From the NCBI RefSeq assembly GCF_000801105.2, contig NC_079517.1, positions 1,302,001-1,366,000 on the forward strand: 64,000 nucleotides of DNA, in the 5' to 3' direction. The position numbers and the translations under genes were made by a program. Source of the stretch: Raphanus sativus. Its lineage: Eukaryota > Streptophyta > Magnoliopsida > Brassicales > Brassicaceae. Position 1 is the stretch's first letter; every line of letters begins with the position of its first letter. A model generated the notes under the pieces. That model saw only the letters and a program-made list of their open reading frames with translations, was not told the origin of the DNA and searched no databases. This document shows positions 46,240 through 58,320 of the stretch, piece after piece.

Positions 46240-47488
46240 AATTTTATATCTTTGGTCGATATTTTATCTTTGAATTGTATGAGACATTGATTATTATAAA
46301 ATATATATTTTTTTTTTGACATCGATTATTATAAAATATATTACATTTGAATAATATGATAAATCAATTATTATATTATTACATTATGACTTTTGTGTGT
46401 TTATTCTTGATAAAAAATGTGTGTTTACTATGAAATAAACACGTGAAAACAAATATTATGGAAGTCTAAACGATTACTAAATACTGTTCGAATAACATTA
46501 TCAAAAGAGATTTAAATTTTAACCTCTGGTATCACACTATAAAAATAATCTAGGAAAAAAAATGGGAGAAAAACAAGAAGAAAATATCTCATCTTAGACT
46601 TTTTAGATATTTCAAATATTTTGTTTCCAGTTGTCATTCTACAAACTGATTGATTTTAAAAACAATATAAAACTTATTACTGATGAAAATTACATTGTAA
46701 TATAAACAAAAATACGTTAAAATAGTTTTTCGTCGATAGAGTTGCTCTTATATATGGCGTTGTGATGATGTTCCAACCCAATGAAAAATCAATTAAACTG
46801 TATAAAGCTTGCAATGATAGGATCGATTGAATAGACTGAGTAGTTATATTAATATCTAAGATAAATCAGGGACCAAAAGCCAAATATACAGATATTTAAT
46901 AAAATATAATAGTTTTTTCTAATTCACCAAAGTCATAGAGTCATGTAAATTCAGTCAAATCTTTTGAGATTCTAAATTGAATACATATCTTCTAAATGGG
47001 AAACTGAGAAAATAATAATCGCATTCAAAGGCTTCTTATGGAAACCTTTCTATATGAAAAAATATTTTATATATTACGCACACAGATACGATTTCATATA
47101 TATAGGAAGAAAATATTTCGTTGAATAATTTACATTCAAAAATTTATTTTATATGGAAAACTCAGATACGTTACAAATAATACAAAAGATTATATATATA
47201 GCACTTACATGACCATACAATCAGTTCGTGATAAGCAGCAAAATAAAAGTTAAAAATCAGGAAATTTTACAGGCAGAGTTCATAGTTCATACTCATCGTA
47301 AGTATTCTCCCCAAATGTTATATACTATAAAATATTAATTTTTGTTTTGTAATGAATTCATACTACAGCTATACCTATTATACTAACTTGTTCTAATGTT
47401 GATACGAATTTTTATTTTTCTGTATGTTTTGTTTTCTTCGCAAGTAGACATCCAGACGAGAGTTGGTGCAACCTATAGAACATAACTA
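46240..47488. other. Spacer between SPH and DEFL genes
   Basis: AT-rich. A short local duplication (GATTATTATAAAATATAT at about 46290 and 46325) follows the SPH gene. The right part should be the promoter of the DEFL gene. No other gene is seen. Confidence 0.5.
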
Positions 47489-47955
47489 ATGGCAACCAAG
47501 ACATTTTCATCTCTTTTACTACCTTTGCTGGTTGTCCTGCTTACCCTCACCTTTATCTCTATGGTTTCAGGTATTATATTAGGTTTTTTTTTTTTTTTAA
47601 TTAGGTTATATTGTCTAATTCAAAAAAATTATCTTTAACCCGAAATCGGTAGACGCAGTATCTTGTGTCTGTATTTGCATTTTTTACATTTTCTGATATT
47701 GTAAATATTAGTATACTGAATTGCTTTTTTCTATTTAAAATATTACTAACTTTTATGTGCTAAACAGGCGCCAAAACATGTGAACCACATAAATATGAAA
47801 CATGTCGCAACGACAAGGAATGCAGTGCCCATTGTGCATCTCTCGGATTCAAATTTGGGGGAATTTGTTTAGTACATGAATCTAGTGGTGTTTTTTGTTG
47901 CTGCAAGGATCAACCTTCAAGTCGTCATGTGTCCACTCCTGTAGTTAATCTTTAA
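47489..47955 (+). CDS. Defensin-like cysteine-rich secreted peptide (DEFL)
   Basis: Two-exon gene of the classic DEFL layout: exon 1 (47489-47570) encodes the signal peptide MATKTFSSLLLPLLVVLLTL and on to VSG, and a phase-1 intron (47571-47767) separates it from exon 2 (47768-47955) with the mature peptide. The product is 88 residues. The mature chain has eight cysteines spaced C-x7-C-x5-C-x3-C-x10-C-x9-CCC, with GGIC before the fifth-cysteine loop. This is close to the defensin/LCR pattern but has three adjacent cysteines at the end. Families of this kind include antimicrobial defensins, pollen coat SCR/PCP ligands and LURE-type attractants; the sequence alone does not decide which. It was found by splice-site reading and is easily missed by gene finders. 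Confidence 0.82.
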
Positions 47956-47960
47956 TCAAT

Positions 47961-48126
47961 ATGAAATTTATATACCCTCAACTATATGAAAAGGCTCGAT
48001 ATATTTACATTAGCTCATGCATTATCTCATGAAATCTAATAAACATATTATTATGTTGTGCTTTCGTCAGTTCTGTCACTTGACAATGTTGATTGGTTTT
48101 GTTCGAATCAAAGAGTATGTATTTCT
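47961..48126. repeat. Direct repeat copy B (3' flank of the DEFL gene)
   Basis: Begins five bases after the DEFL stop codon and so is probably its 3' UTR. Near-identical to 45161-45330; the main differences are a small deletion near 48050 and a few substitutions. Confidence 0.88.
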
Positions 48127-48290
48127 TTTTCATTGTCTACCAAGACTATCCAAAGTGAGATCTTTTTGATGGATGCTTAACAATTCAAAATCATAGATCA
48201 TTGTAGTTCTTCAAGTACTAGTACATGCTAACCACACGATAATACATAGATTCAAAGATAACTGAGAGCGTAAGGTAGACAAAACATTCC

Positions 48291-50810
48291 CTATGGGGTC
48301 CAAGGTGCTGGAGGAGGAGGAGCGTCGGGGAACAATGGAGGAACTGCATAGAAAATACGGTTCTTTTCAAACATGTTTTTGTCTCCTGATAAGGCAACGA
48401 GAGCGGCAACGAGACCCGCATTTCCGGTCAGTGTCGGCTCTGTATAGTTTGGGTTCGTACGATCATCACGAAACCCATCATGTCCGTCGGGTCCAGCGAC
48501 CATTGCTCCTTCAACCACATTTGGGTTTTCCTTTGAGCTTTCTCTCCATTTCCATCCTCCTTCGCAACTCTCTTTCCGGTCTTTTGGAATGGAAGCTCCT
48601 CTGTGGTGTACCCGTTTAGGGTATCGCTCCCCAAAACCCACGACGTAGCTAATGTTCCGTGGGTTTTTACCGAGAATGTAGTCAATCTGTATGAAACCAA
48701 AAAAGAAAAAAAAAAGAGATAAAAAAAAGACTTGGTTTCAGACAAAAGAGCATTTACTCTGTTTTGTTCGTTGGAGGGATGCTTACTTGTGATCGAGAGA
48801 AGTCGCGTAGTACATAAGCAAAGTAGAAATTAGGCCCACATGTCCATCCACGAGTATCAGAAGCATCTAGATAATCGCTGTATAGCGCCGCTAGGAAAGC
48901 CGCATTTGCAGCATATTGCAGGGGCTGTGGATCTCCATGGTTTAACTGGATCAGACCTCCTAATAGATAATGATATATCAAAGAAAGGGTATACATACTC
49001 TCGAGGGAGAAATATAGAATATAAAAGGCAAAAATCGCAGACAAGAATTTATTTATTTACCTTTGGTTCTATTGAACTTGTTGAAAGAAGGTAAGTAAGA
49101 GCACATTACAATGCCGATTTGATCATGAAATTTTCTCAAAACTTCTTCAGATGGATATCCAGGGCTCAAAAATAGCCTCAGCCGTGTCAACAGCAGCTAA
49201 CAGTTGATAATATTAATATGCAGAAAGAGTAAACATCAGTTGGGGGAAAAACAGAGCTAACTAAGAAAGTGTTGTAGAGTACATTTACCTGAGCTCCGGC
49301 TAGCTTTGTGTTCCAACTGAACACGCCAGGGTCGCGCGAAAAAGAGTCAGAACGATCGTCCAGTGCAAGAGTTGTTACCCTATCAAGGTAACTTACATCC
49401 CCAGTAGCATAATAGAGCCAAGTCCCACCCCATAAAAGCTCGTCCCAGGAAGAGCTTGAGTCTGTGTTACTACTAATGCCTTTCATAGATGACTCTGCAT
49501 ACTTATATAGAATCTTGGCACCTTGAATAAGCTTTTGGGAATATGCTACGTTTTCACTGAAAACGATGGATGCTGAAGCCAGTGCAGCCGCCATTTCTGC
49601 AGCAAGATTGGGACAGTCACCGAAACAGACATGTAAATGTCTTTTGTAATCAGTGTCCTCAGGCCTCATCCAACAGTAGCTCTCAGTTCCTTCATCTCCG
49701 ACCTGTTTAAAGGAAAAGGGAAAAAAACTTGTCAAAGATTATAGAATATTTAAAAGCTATTGTATCAAACACACACGTAAGTAACTTCACACAAGATTAA
49801 TAAGAACTCAACTCTTATTGCTTTAGAAAATCACTCAAAAGTCAAAAACTAAAGCTCACAAAGTTATATACCACAACATTGGTGTCTCCTTATTTACTAC
49901 TGTATAAATCCTAAACTCACTAGGACTAACACAATCAGATATTTCCTTTTCCTTATAGATAAACATATCACAATAGGATTAGGTAACTTGCATCACAAGT
50001 TATTTCAAGCTTATCCAACAAAAGCCAAAGTTCAAAAAAAAATCTTAGAATGTTGAAACACGTAACTAAATGCAAAGGTTGTCCCGGAAGGAGTAAGAAT
50101 CTTTTTTTACCTGTAACACCATTTCATTGACAATATCAGCACTAGAGTCGAAAGTGTTTAGGAAGTAGTCTGTTCCCCATTTGATAAGCCCTTCAACGTG
50201 GCTGAGTTCTCCAACTGCTTCATACTTGGAATGATATTCAATGACACTCCAGCTCAACATGGTCATCGCAAAAGACATTTTGAAGTTTGATTTTATTGCG
50301 TCACCACCATCGTAATAACCTCCAGACAAGTTTCTGTAGGTGCTCCCCGGATACTTCCCGTCTTGGACACAAGAATCCCCTCTCCACGTAACGTTGTTTC
50401 CGTCGGGCAAGTGCCCAGCTGATCATTACAACAGAGCAACGCAGGTATTGTTTGTTAGGTTATAGTATGAGACTAAAAATTAATAAATAAACTAGATTGT
50501 TTTGGTTTGACTTACAACGCTGGCTGTTGAAGAACTTAAGTCCAGCGTGAAGCGCACTGCTGTAGATTTCAGGTGTCTGTTGTTGTTGGTGGTGGTGGCG
50601 ATGCGTGAGAGCTCTGATCATCATGGAAAACCCAAGAACCGCTAGCACGCCAATCAGTACGACGAGAGACCATGCATAAGCTTTTTTCCTTGCATTTGTC
50701 TTCTTCTTGAGCTTTGTAGAGGGCTGCAAGAGCCACCTGCTCTGCATCTCTTCCGAGGGCTTCGGAATAGCCGTCCAATCCATCTCCTGCATTTCGATCT
50801 CCCTTGTCAT
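48291..50810 (-). CDS. Membrane-anchored GH9 endo-1,4-beta-glucanase (KORRIGAN class, GH9A)
   Basis: Type II membrane endoglucanase like KORRIGAN, which works with cellulose synthase at the plasma membrane. Six exons on the minus strand: 50810-50516, 50418-50111, 49702-49289, 49196-49061, 48959-48787 and 48686-48291, in phase, 573 residues. The cytosolic tail ([13 protein letters not shown]) precedes one transmembrane helix at about 46-67 ([19 protein letters not shown]). The catalytic domain follows: [106 protein letters not shown]. It ends with the Pro-rich [16 protein letters not shown] typical of GH9A. The usual DAGDA is DGGDA here; both aspartates remain. Not part of the local Arabidopsis order as I know it, so probably transposed. 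KOR2- or KOR3-like; I cannot say which. Confidence 0.9.
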
Positions 50811-53212
50811 CTTTTCAGGCCTAGCAGACAAAGGGGGAACAGAGAAAGAGCTCAGAAGATTGAAACACACTAAATTGTTTTAAAAGATATCTCGAGAGGT
50901 CTACGATTGTCAAAATCAAAGAGTTCTCGTGTGAAACAAGAAACTCATAGGTTTTGCGGTAAACTTGTTAAACAAAGAAACATAGTCAATTTTTCATATA
51001 ACCGAAGATTGATTACACGGAAACAAAGTAGCAGAAATTAATCTAGTCTAAATAGAAGACTATGATCTTAAACAAAGTAATAAAGCAATAACCAGACAAG
51101 CAGACTAATGAGCGCAAAACTAAGTCTGATCAAACATTAGCTACAGCTGATGGATGCCCACCTAAAGAAAAAAAACCCTTATTTGGAAGCCGAAAGGCAC
51201 GCCACACTACCACCAAACCTGTAACAAGAAGATAGAGCACAACTCTGACTCAAGAGTGGACAGAGAGACAAACCTCCGCTGAAACTCGCCGGATCTACAC
51301 GAGCCGCCACTGAAACAAGGAGGCCCTGGCTGACAACTCCGAAGACCTTGAGCTCCACGCACTATTCCTACTACGAAGAAACCCGTACCAGATCTGTCAA
51401 GAACAGAGCCTGATGGCTCTCACCCAACGCAACATCCGTGATACCCACTCAACGGACCAAAACGAACCGGGGAGAGAGAGAGAGAAAGAGAGAGGAGACC
51501 GAGACAAGCTGAAGACTCCAACACCGGTTCAGAACCGTGAGCAAGCAAGCTCCCCTAGCCGAGAAGATTCACAAGGCAATGTTAAGTTTTACCAACAAAA
51601 GACAAGTGACAATATGAGAAACGTCACAGAACCAAAATGGACACTGTGGTTTCTACCTTACTCTTTGCTTCAGAGTATATTGACACACGGCGATCAACGA
51701 TTGGCTCTGTCTACTTATATGTGGACCCAGATCAATTTAGTAATTTGTCCAGCTAGTGTTGTGATATATATATAGTAACCAAACGTCGTGAGCACTTCAA
51801 AAAGTTCTTACCAAATTAAGTACAATGGACCCATGTTACAACCAAGCTAGGGACTAAACAGTTAACTAATGAGTCAATAAGATTTTTTTTTTATAATATG
51901 AATATGCTTGACATATAAGTAGAAGATTCCCCACAACGAAGTCTAAACAATTATCGATCAAAAGATATTACATTTTGGTATCAAACGCCACAAGTAATAT
52001 ATAGTTTTTTTATAGCTTCATATTATTATGGAAAATGGAAGGACATGATTAAAAAGAATGGGAGTAAGAACAATGAGAAAGGAAACCGATAAAGAAACAA
52101 TATACAAATTTGTTTAGAAATTTTCTTTTGAAGGGTTGTGTCTTTTGAGAAGCGATTGTTGAGAAAAGAAATGTTAAGACACATCGTTCAGATTAGTAAT
52201 TGATGACGTCATACATGTAACTGAAACTAAATATTGACCATTAGATTGCATATGCAAAGCAATTTCCACTGTTCGATTACATTTTTATTTTCCTATAAAA
52301 AAGCTGACATCATTGAAAACAAAAATGTGGTTTGCTGTTATATATAGATTATTGTTTTTTGCTTTTGTAATATACGCTTCAAAAATTAAAACGAAAAACA
52401 GAATTCAAATACTCTAATTGGCTTACGCAAGCCGGTATAAGGAGAATACAAAATATTACACATGGACATTTTACCAAATACCCAAAACATTTATCCGAAC
52501 CCAAACTGAAATTACAAAATATCCTATCGGTTTTACTTTGAGAAAAAAATGAAAACCAAAACCCTATCGGGTATATCCAAAACCCAAAAAATACTACCAG
52601 AATCATCCGAACTTTTATATATACACTTTAATTAATGATTTAATCTAAGCTTACATCTCGCATCTTCCATTCACTGTAACCGAACTCATGCATTAGGTTC
52701 AAATTATCGATAAAAGTAATCTAAAATATCCTTTAAATTAATCAAACTGGACATCACATAAAGCTTACTCTCTAGTTTCGTATCTATTAACAGCAAGGAA
52801 GAATAACTCGAAGGTGATTCATCTATCTTCGAACATTTTTATTTGTGTTTGGGTTGAGCCATTCATGATCAATGATACATGAATGTTTTTGGGGGTTTGT
52901 TTCAAGATCCAAGATTATAAGTTAATGAATTTTGGTTTGATCATTTGTTTTTTTTTGTTAGGACTATGTAACTCTGTAAGAAATAGAAAACCCCCAACCT
53001 GAATTACCAGAACTCGATCTAAGATGAAGTGCGAGTATTTGGTTCGAGTATCTAAGATGAAGAAGCAGATGTTCTTCTAATCAAAATTCAGAACAAAAGA
53101 AAACTTGAGAAATCCAGAGAATTCAATATGGGTTTCTTTTTTTTACTTGACGATCAATAAAGATAAAGCATTATAAAGGATAAAGCATTATAAAGATAAA
53201 GCATTATTAGAC
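50811..53212. other. GH9A promoter/leader and repeat-rich spacer
   Basis: The GH9A leader probably reaches about 51500, where a GA-rich tract (51467-51500, CT in the transcript) lies. Further right, 52380-52620 resembles decayed repeat DNA (AACCCAAAAAATACTACCAG type). A 17-bp unit (GATAAAGCATTATAAAG) is repeated three times at about 53162-53208. No gene is seen. Confidence 0.5.
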
Positions 53213-53450
53213 CATCTAAATCTAAGTAAATAATGGACGTGTTGTCCTTTATACGCATCACTCTAGCTTCATTCAGTAGGCCTTGCTATTTTCTCTGCAC
53301 TACTTTCTTTTTCTCTCATCTGCCATGTTTGAACTAAAATATACACACGAGTTTCAGACAGAGCAGAGGCATGTTGCTTAGTTTTGAAGTAGAAAAGGAA
53401 ATGTTTTACCTGAAGCACCATCTGCACATGCTTTTAGTGCGGACGCTAAC
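53213..53450 (-). pseudogene. Decayed duplicate of the last KAPP exons
   Basis: On the minus strand, 53325-53213 matches the last coding exon of KAPP (54476-54357). It has the same acceptor and MREKESSAEKIA, but two bases or more are lost after that point, which shifts the frame. The end of the KAPP tail (DFDTSL) is missing. Toward 53450 the intron and a piece of the preceding exon (TTTTACCT donor region at about 53404) are also recognisable. It lies 1.1 kb beyond the 3' end of the intact gene in the same orientation, a tandem partial duplication. Confidence 0.85.
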
Positions 53451-54356
53451 TATTTGCTGATCTTGGGCCCGGTTCGTTTTGAATTACAAATCCTTTTAGG
53501 TTCAATTTGGCTTTTTGGTATAAAATTTAAGTTATTCAACCGGTGTAACCAATATTACTATTAGGTAAAATTTCCGGTTAAGGTAGTAAGATATGATAGG
53601 GAGGAAATCCTAAAAATCTGAATTCACTATATTTGGCTATTTGCTACTTGTTTCATTTCATCCATGTACATGTGTTTAGTCATGGCTGACCAACCAGGAC
53701 TGGTTGAAATATTGTTTTGATTCTTTAATTTTTAACGGTCAATAGATGAAAGTTTTAAATCTCCAAATTATTTAGAAAATTATTAAGATTTAGCCTAAAA
53801 TGTTTATGAATTCCCAGGTCTTCAAAATAGAATATATCTCTTTCTTTTATAGGCCTTGAGATTAGTCTTCCCAAATCTATGTTTATTTTCAACTTGTTTA
53901 GTAGAGTAGTAGTGATTGTAATAAAAAAAATGCATTAAAAATTTCCTAACTATTAAAAAGTTAAACGGTCAATAGAAGACAAAAGATTTGAACCTCCAAA
54001 TTATTAAAAAGTTATTTAGATTTAGCTTAAATTGTTTATGAATTCCTGTCTTAGAATGTTGATAACAAGAGTATATTACTCTTTCTTTTATACAGGCCTT
54101 AGATTATTCTAAACTTCAATGTGGAATGGCAAGAGAAACTGAAAAATAACCTCTAGTTGTAAGAGAAAGAGATAACATTAAACTTTATTATAAAATGGAA
54201 GGGATGAAAATGAAACCAATGTACTCGCCATACCCATCCCAAAGGAACTTTTTCTTCTTCTTCTCATATACCCTATGATACTAACACAAGTATAAATAAA
54301 AGAAGATGGTACGTACACAAAAGACCCGACACTTCCCAAATATATTAAGAGTCACA
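53451..54356. other. KAPP 3' flank with internal duplication
   Basis: Contains two diverged copies of one segment, about 53738-53885 and 53966-54110. Both carry a GGTCAATAGA start, a CTCCAAATTATT block, TGTTTATGAATTCC and a CTCTTTCTTTTATA end. They may belong to the same duplication event that copied the KAPP exons. No gene is seen. Confidence 0.6.
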
Positions 54357-57300
54357 TTACAAGGAAGTATCGAAATCTAAGTAAATAATGGAGGTGTTGT
54401 CCTTTGTACGCATCACTCTAGCTTCATCCAGCAGACCGTTTGCTATTTTCTCTGCACTACTCTCTTTCTCTCTCATCTGCCATGTTCATTTAAAACATAC
54501 ACATGAGTTTATGACAGAACACAATTCGATTTGAAGTAGCAAAAAAAATGGTTTTACCTCGAGCACCAACTGCACAGCTTTCTTCGGACTCACCACATCC
54601 CATAACCCATCACTGCAGTATTTTTTTCCCCCGGTTATAGAATGAGCAAAAATGTAATAAGAAAATGGTGAAAAGCTTAGTATGTAAGCGTTTTCTACCT
54701 TGCCAATACAGCAAACGCGTCTTTACTAGATTGATCGATGCGCAAAGGCTCACTTATATATGGCTCTGCGCTGAACCGACCGTCTTGCTGCTTTGGAAAT
54801 TTGTCTCCAAGCATCCTCGCAAGGTTTATACCTGAAATATGATTCGAAATTTGGTCATTATGTTACATATGGAATCGGAATCAGAGGAGTGTTTGATTAA
54901 TTGAGCTAATACCAAAGATCCTGGTCTCTTTATCTCTCAAAGATAGTCCTGCTTCTTGTATTCTTCTTCTCTCCGTCAAGCTAGTCACTCGATGATCTTC
55001 AGTCATTTGTATATATCTCCCATCATGGCTGTGCCAAATTGAAACCAAACCGAATTCAGTTTTTTTTTAAAAAAAAAAATTTAGAAACTACTAGTATATT
55101 ATTTCTTGAGATTAAACCAAAAATATGATAGGCTTGTGATCTTTCTATTTCTGCAAAACAACAATTCTACTACGATGCAAAAAAACAAATAAAAAGCATA
55201 TAACTCTCATCTATTGATGCCTACTTGCTCTCCCATAAACCCTGGACTAGAAGCTATCTACTGTTTCCAAAACAAAAGGCCTTCATAAAGAAAACCACAC
55301 TCACACTCACGCTTTAGACACGCAAGATACTTGTTTCTAATCTGAGCCCCTCCCTCTTTCTACACCAAGAAATGCTGCTACAAGTTTACAGTCTGGTTAA
55401 TGCAAAGCTCAGAAACTAAGAATCTTATTGACAGCAATATCATATGCTGAACGTACTTGATTACACATGCTGAATCCCCGAGATTAGCACATTGTGCGAA
55501 TAAATGTTCTTCACTGTCTTTCCAAACCAAGAGAACTGTAGCTGTACAACCCTGCCAGTCCATTAAGTAAGAAGCAATGAGGAAGTTGCAGCCCAGTCGT
55601 CAAGGAGACAAACATGCAATCAAATGAAAAGGAAAAGCTTGAGAACCTCATATAGGTGATCATCCAAGCGAGCTTCTGTTTTCACAAGCACGTCCCTCAG
55701 GACATCCGAAGCATCTCCTTGTGATAACACTTTCTCCTTCTTCAGAGAGTCTGATAAAATATTCGCCAGAACCTCGGGAATAATTCTGCAAAATAAGTTT
55801 GATTTACGTTACATACTCAAGTATAAAAGATGCTCCAAATTGTTAATTACTGTAGCACCCAAACATATACTGACTAGACCATTTACAAAGAACAAGACAA
55901 CAAGTGTCAACAATCATTTTCATTCCTGACTGCAACCACGCTTGCCATAACTTAAACACAAAAGGTATAGGTGGTCCAAACAACAAAACAATGACTCACT
56001 TTACTGCGGATTGAGCAGCTCCTGCTCCCCCATGTCCATCACAAACACAAAACAGCCCAAACTGAAACCAAATACATTTAGAATTACGTTGGCAGAAGCA
56101 GTGAAGTCTATCATAACACAAACAACTCAAGATCCAAACCTTATTGGCTCCAGGTAGAGGCCACTTGTAATAACAAACATCTTCCATTGGAAGTTCTCTG
56201 CCTCCTCGACGTGCAGCCATGGGATCCGAGGCCACACCAATTCTGAACGGTGTCTGAAACTCATTCTGAGATGAGATACGGACCTTCGAAAAAAAAATGA
56301 AAAATCAACTAAGAGATTTAAAAAAATAAAAAGAAAGAAAGAATCATCAGCAACAAACACCTTTTTAAACCATTCAGATAAAAGACTTACGGAGAGCATT
56401 GTAGTTGTTCCCAAAGTTATTACATCATCACTTGCAAGCTCGACAGGGTGACCCCACTTCCTGCTGCCTAGATCAGGATGACTCACTGACCGAGAGTTCA
56501 ACAGAGTTCCATTAAGGCTACCCATGTCTATCAGCTCCCATTTCAATTTCTGAAAATCAAATCCAGGGCATGTGTTGTTGTTACACAAGATATGATAGTG
56601 CGCAGAAGCCTCGTCGGATAAAATTAAAACATTTTTAAGTAGAGCTACTCACAGAAGAGTTCCATGTTATTTGAGCATGCTTCCCTGAAACTTCAGAGTC
56701 TTTCAAAATCATATCAGAAGAGACCCTTCCAAGGTTCACTGGAAGCTTGGAGTTGCTTGTGGAGTGCACAGCATACTGAAGCCCAAGGGAAGGACCGGAA
56801 ATGACCTCAAGAGACAACCAACTTCCTGCACTTGTAACACAAGATATGTTAATGCACGAGTAATTGAAGAACTGGGGGCTGAAGTAGTATATAAGGCCCT
56901 AAAAGAAAAATACTCTGATCTTTAACAGCAACAAGAGGAGGAGAAAGGTGGGAGAGTATATCCTTGTCCAAATCAGGTTGCTGCGAGTCGTCATATGTTT
57001 GAACCTCATCATCGAAGCAAAGTTTTTCAGCTGGATGCTTAAGCATCTCACCCACCAAAGCATTGTCAGAAGGCTCAGATATTATTTGTAGATCAAAGCT
57101 TTCACCTTACATAAAAAAAAAAAGAAAGTAAAGGAGCGATAGATAAGGTCAAGAATGACAAATAGCATTTCAGTAAAGAGCTAGGTATATTACCTTGGGG
57201 GGCGAGAAGGGGAGAAGAAGAAGGGAGCCTTTGTTTGTAAAGGCCTCCTCTGAGGGAAGAATGCAAAAGCCCTTCGTAAGATTCTTCCAGATCAATTTCT

Positions 57301-57725
57301 CTTGAGACCTCACTGGTTTGGCCTCCTTGGATCAGATTCTCATCATGAGAATGAGAAGATACAAGCGGGCGCTGCAAATCCCCAACCTGCAAGCAATGAA
57401 GTAATCAGAGAGCTATTAAAAGATGATTTGATCCAAGGCAAAGGCAAAGGCCAGAAGAAGATAGAAAAAAAAATCCAAAGGCATGATGATGATCCAGCGA
57501 TGTAACGACAAGTCATTGATGATTGAGCGTTACAGAAACTCGTAAAGGTTGATCATTTAGTCTAATCGAAAGAAGGGTTACCTTGAAGAAGGTAGAAGAA
57601 GAGAAAGGGGAGGATCGGGAGCGGGAAAGGGGAAGGAAGCGCCATGGCTTGCAGGCGAAAAGGATGATGAGAAGGAGCATAAGAACCATGATTGTCCCAA
57701 TAATGCTCATCATCATCTCTAACAT
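54357..57725 (-). CDS. KAPP: Kinase-associated protein phosphatase (KAPP)
   Basis: Type 2C phosphatase that binds phosphorylated receptor kinases (CLV1, FLS2 and others) through an FHA domain and damps their signalling at the plasma membrane. Thirteen exons on the minus strand: 57725-57582, 57386-57194, 57105-56914, 56825-56653, 56549-56391, 56283-56140, 56061-56000, 55785-55647, 55551-55457, 55028-54913, 54831-54699, 54612-54558 and 54476-54357, in phase, 574 residues. A signal anchor is at about 7-24 (IGTIMVLMLLLIILFACKPW). The FHA domain includes LGRVSSD, SEVSGKHAQITW and MGSLNGTLLNSR. The PP2C domain has LPMEDVCYYKW, FCVCDGHGGAG, CANLGDSACVI, DGLWDVV and KDNTSIIYLDF, so the metal-binding aspartates are present. 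The start could also be an ATG nine bases further in (MMMSIIG). Matches At5g19280. Confidence 0.94.
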
Positions 57726-58320
57726 CTCTCTCTCTCTCCTCTTGTCTCTTCTGCACGCACGCACGCACCCCCCACCCCCCTCTCCTTCCTTCCAGATTGG
57801 TTCCCGACAACCTCTAGCTTTGAATTTTTCTTACCCTTCTCTCTCTCTTCTTTTTGTTTTCTTACCGTCTGTTTTTTTTTAACAGTGTCTGATTGAGAGT
57901 AGAGAGTCCATTATCCCTAGACGCGTTTCAATTGAGTTAGTTTAGGTTTTCTTAAAAACCGGTAATTATGGTTTGATTTTATTTTTCAAGTATCAAAACT
58001 TTCTTGATTTGACTATTTTAACATCAAGTTTCTATATGTTGTGTTGGGGGGATAAATATCATGTTTTTTTTTCAATTAGAAAAAAAAATCTACGTGTCTA
58101 TTTTGAAATTCTGCAAATGTCGCTCTATGGGCCCAAACATATGGGTTCTACATCTATTGTCCAAGTAGCATTGAACCCATAGGCCCTACACGGCTCAAGA
58201 AGAGATCAAAACTATATTACTATTTGATTCTAGATTTTTTCCTCCTTTGACCGTACACTATCTAAGTACATCTCTCGGAGAATTGATTGCTAGGAAGAGC
58301 TGCATTTTTATTTACTCTTT
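57726..58320. other. KAPP promoter and leader
   Basis: Upstream flank of KAPP. A GCAC microsatellite and C-rich tract lie at about 57753-57781 (leader or promoter). No other gene is seen. Ends at the left target duplication of the SINE. Confidence 0.5.

Noticed and set aside
51413..51775. 120-codon frame upstream of GH9A
   Set aside because: Lies in the GA-rich presumed leader of GH9A on the opposite strand; composition is that of a UTR.
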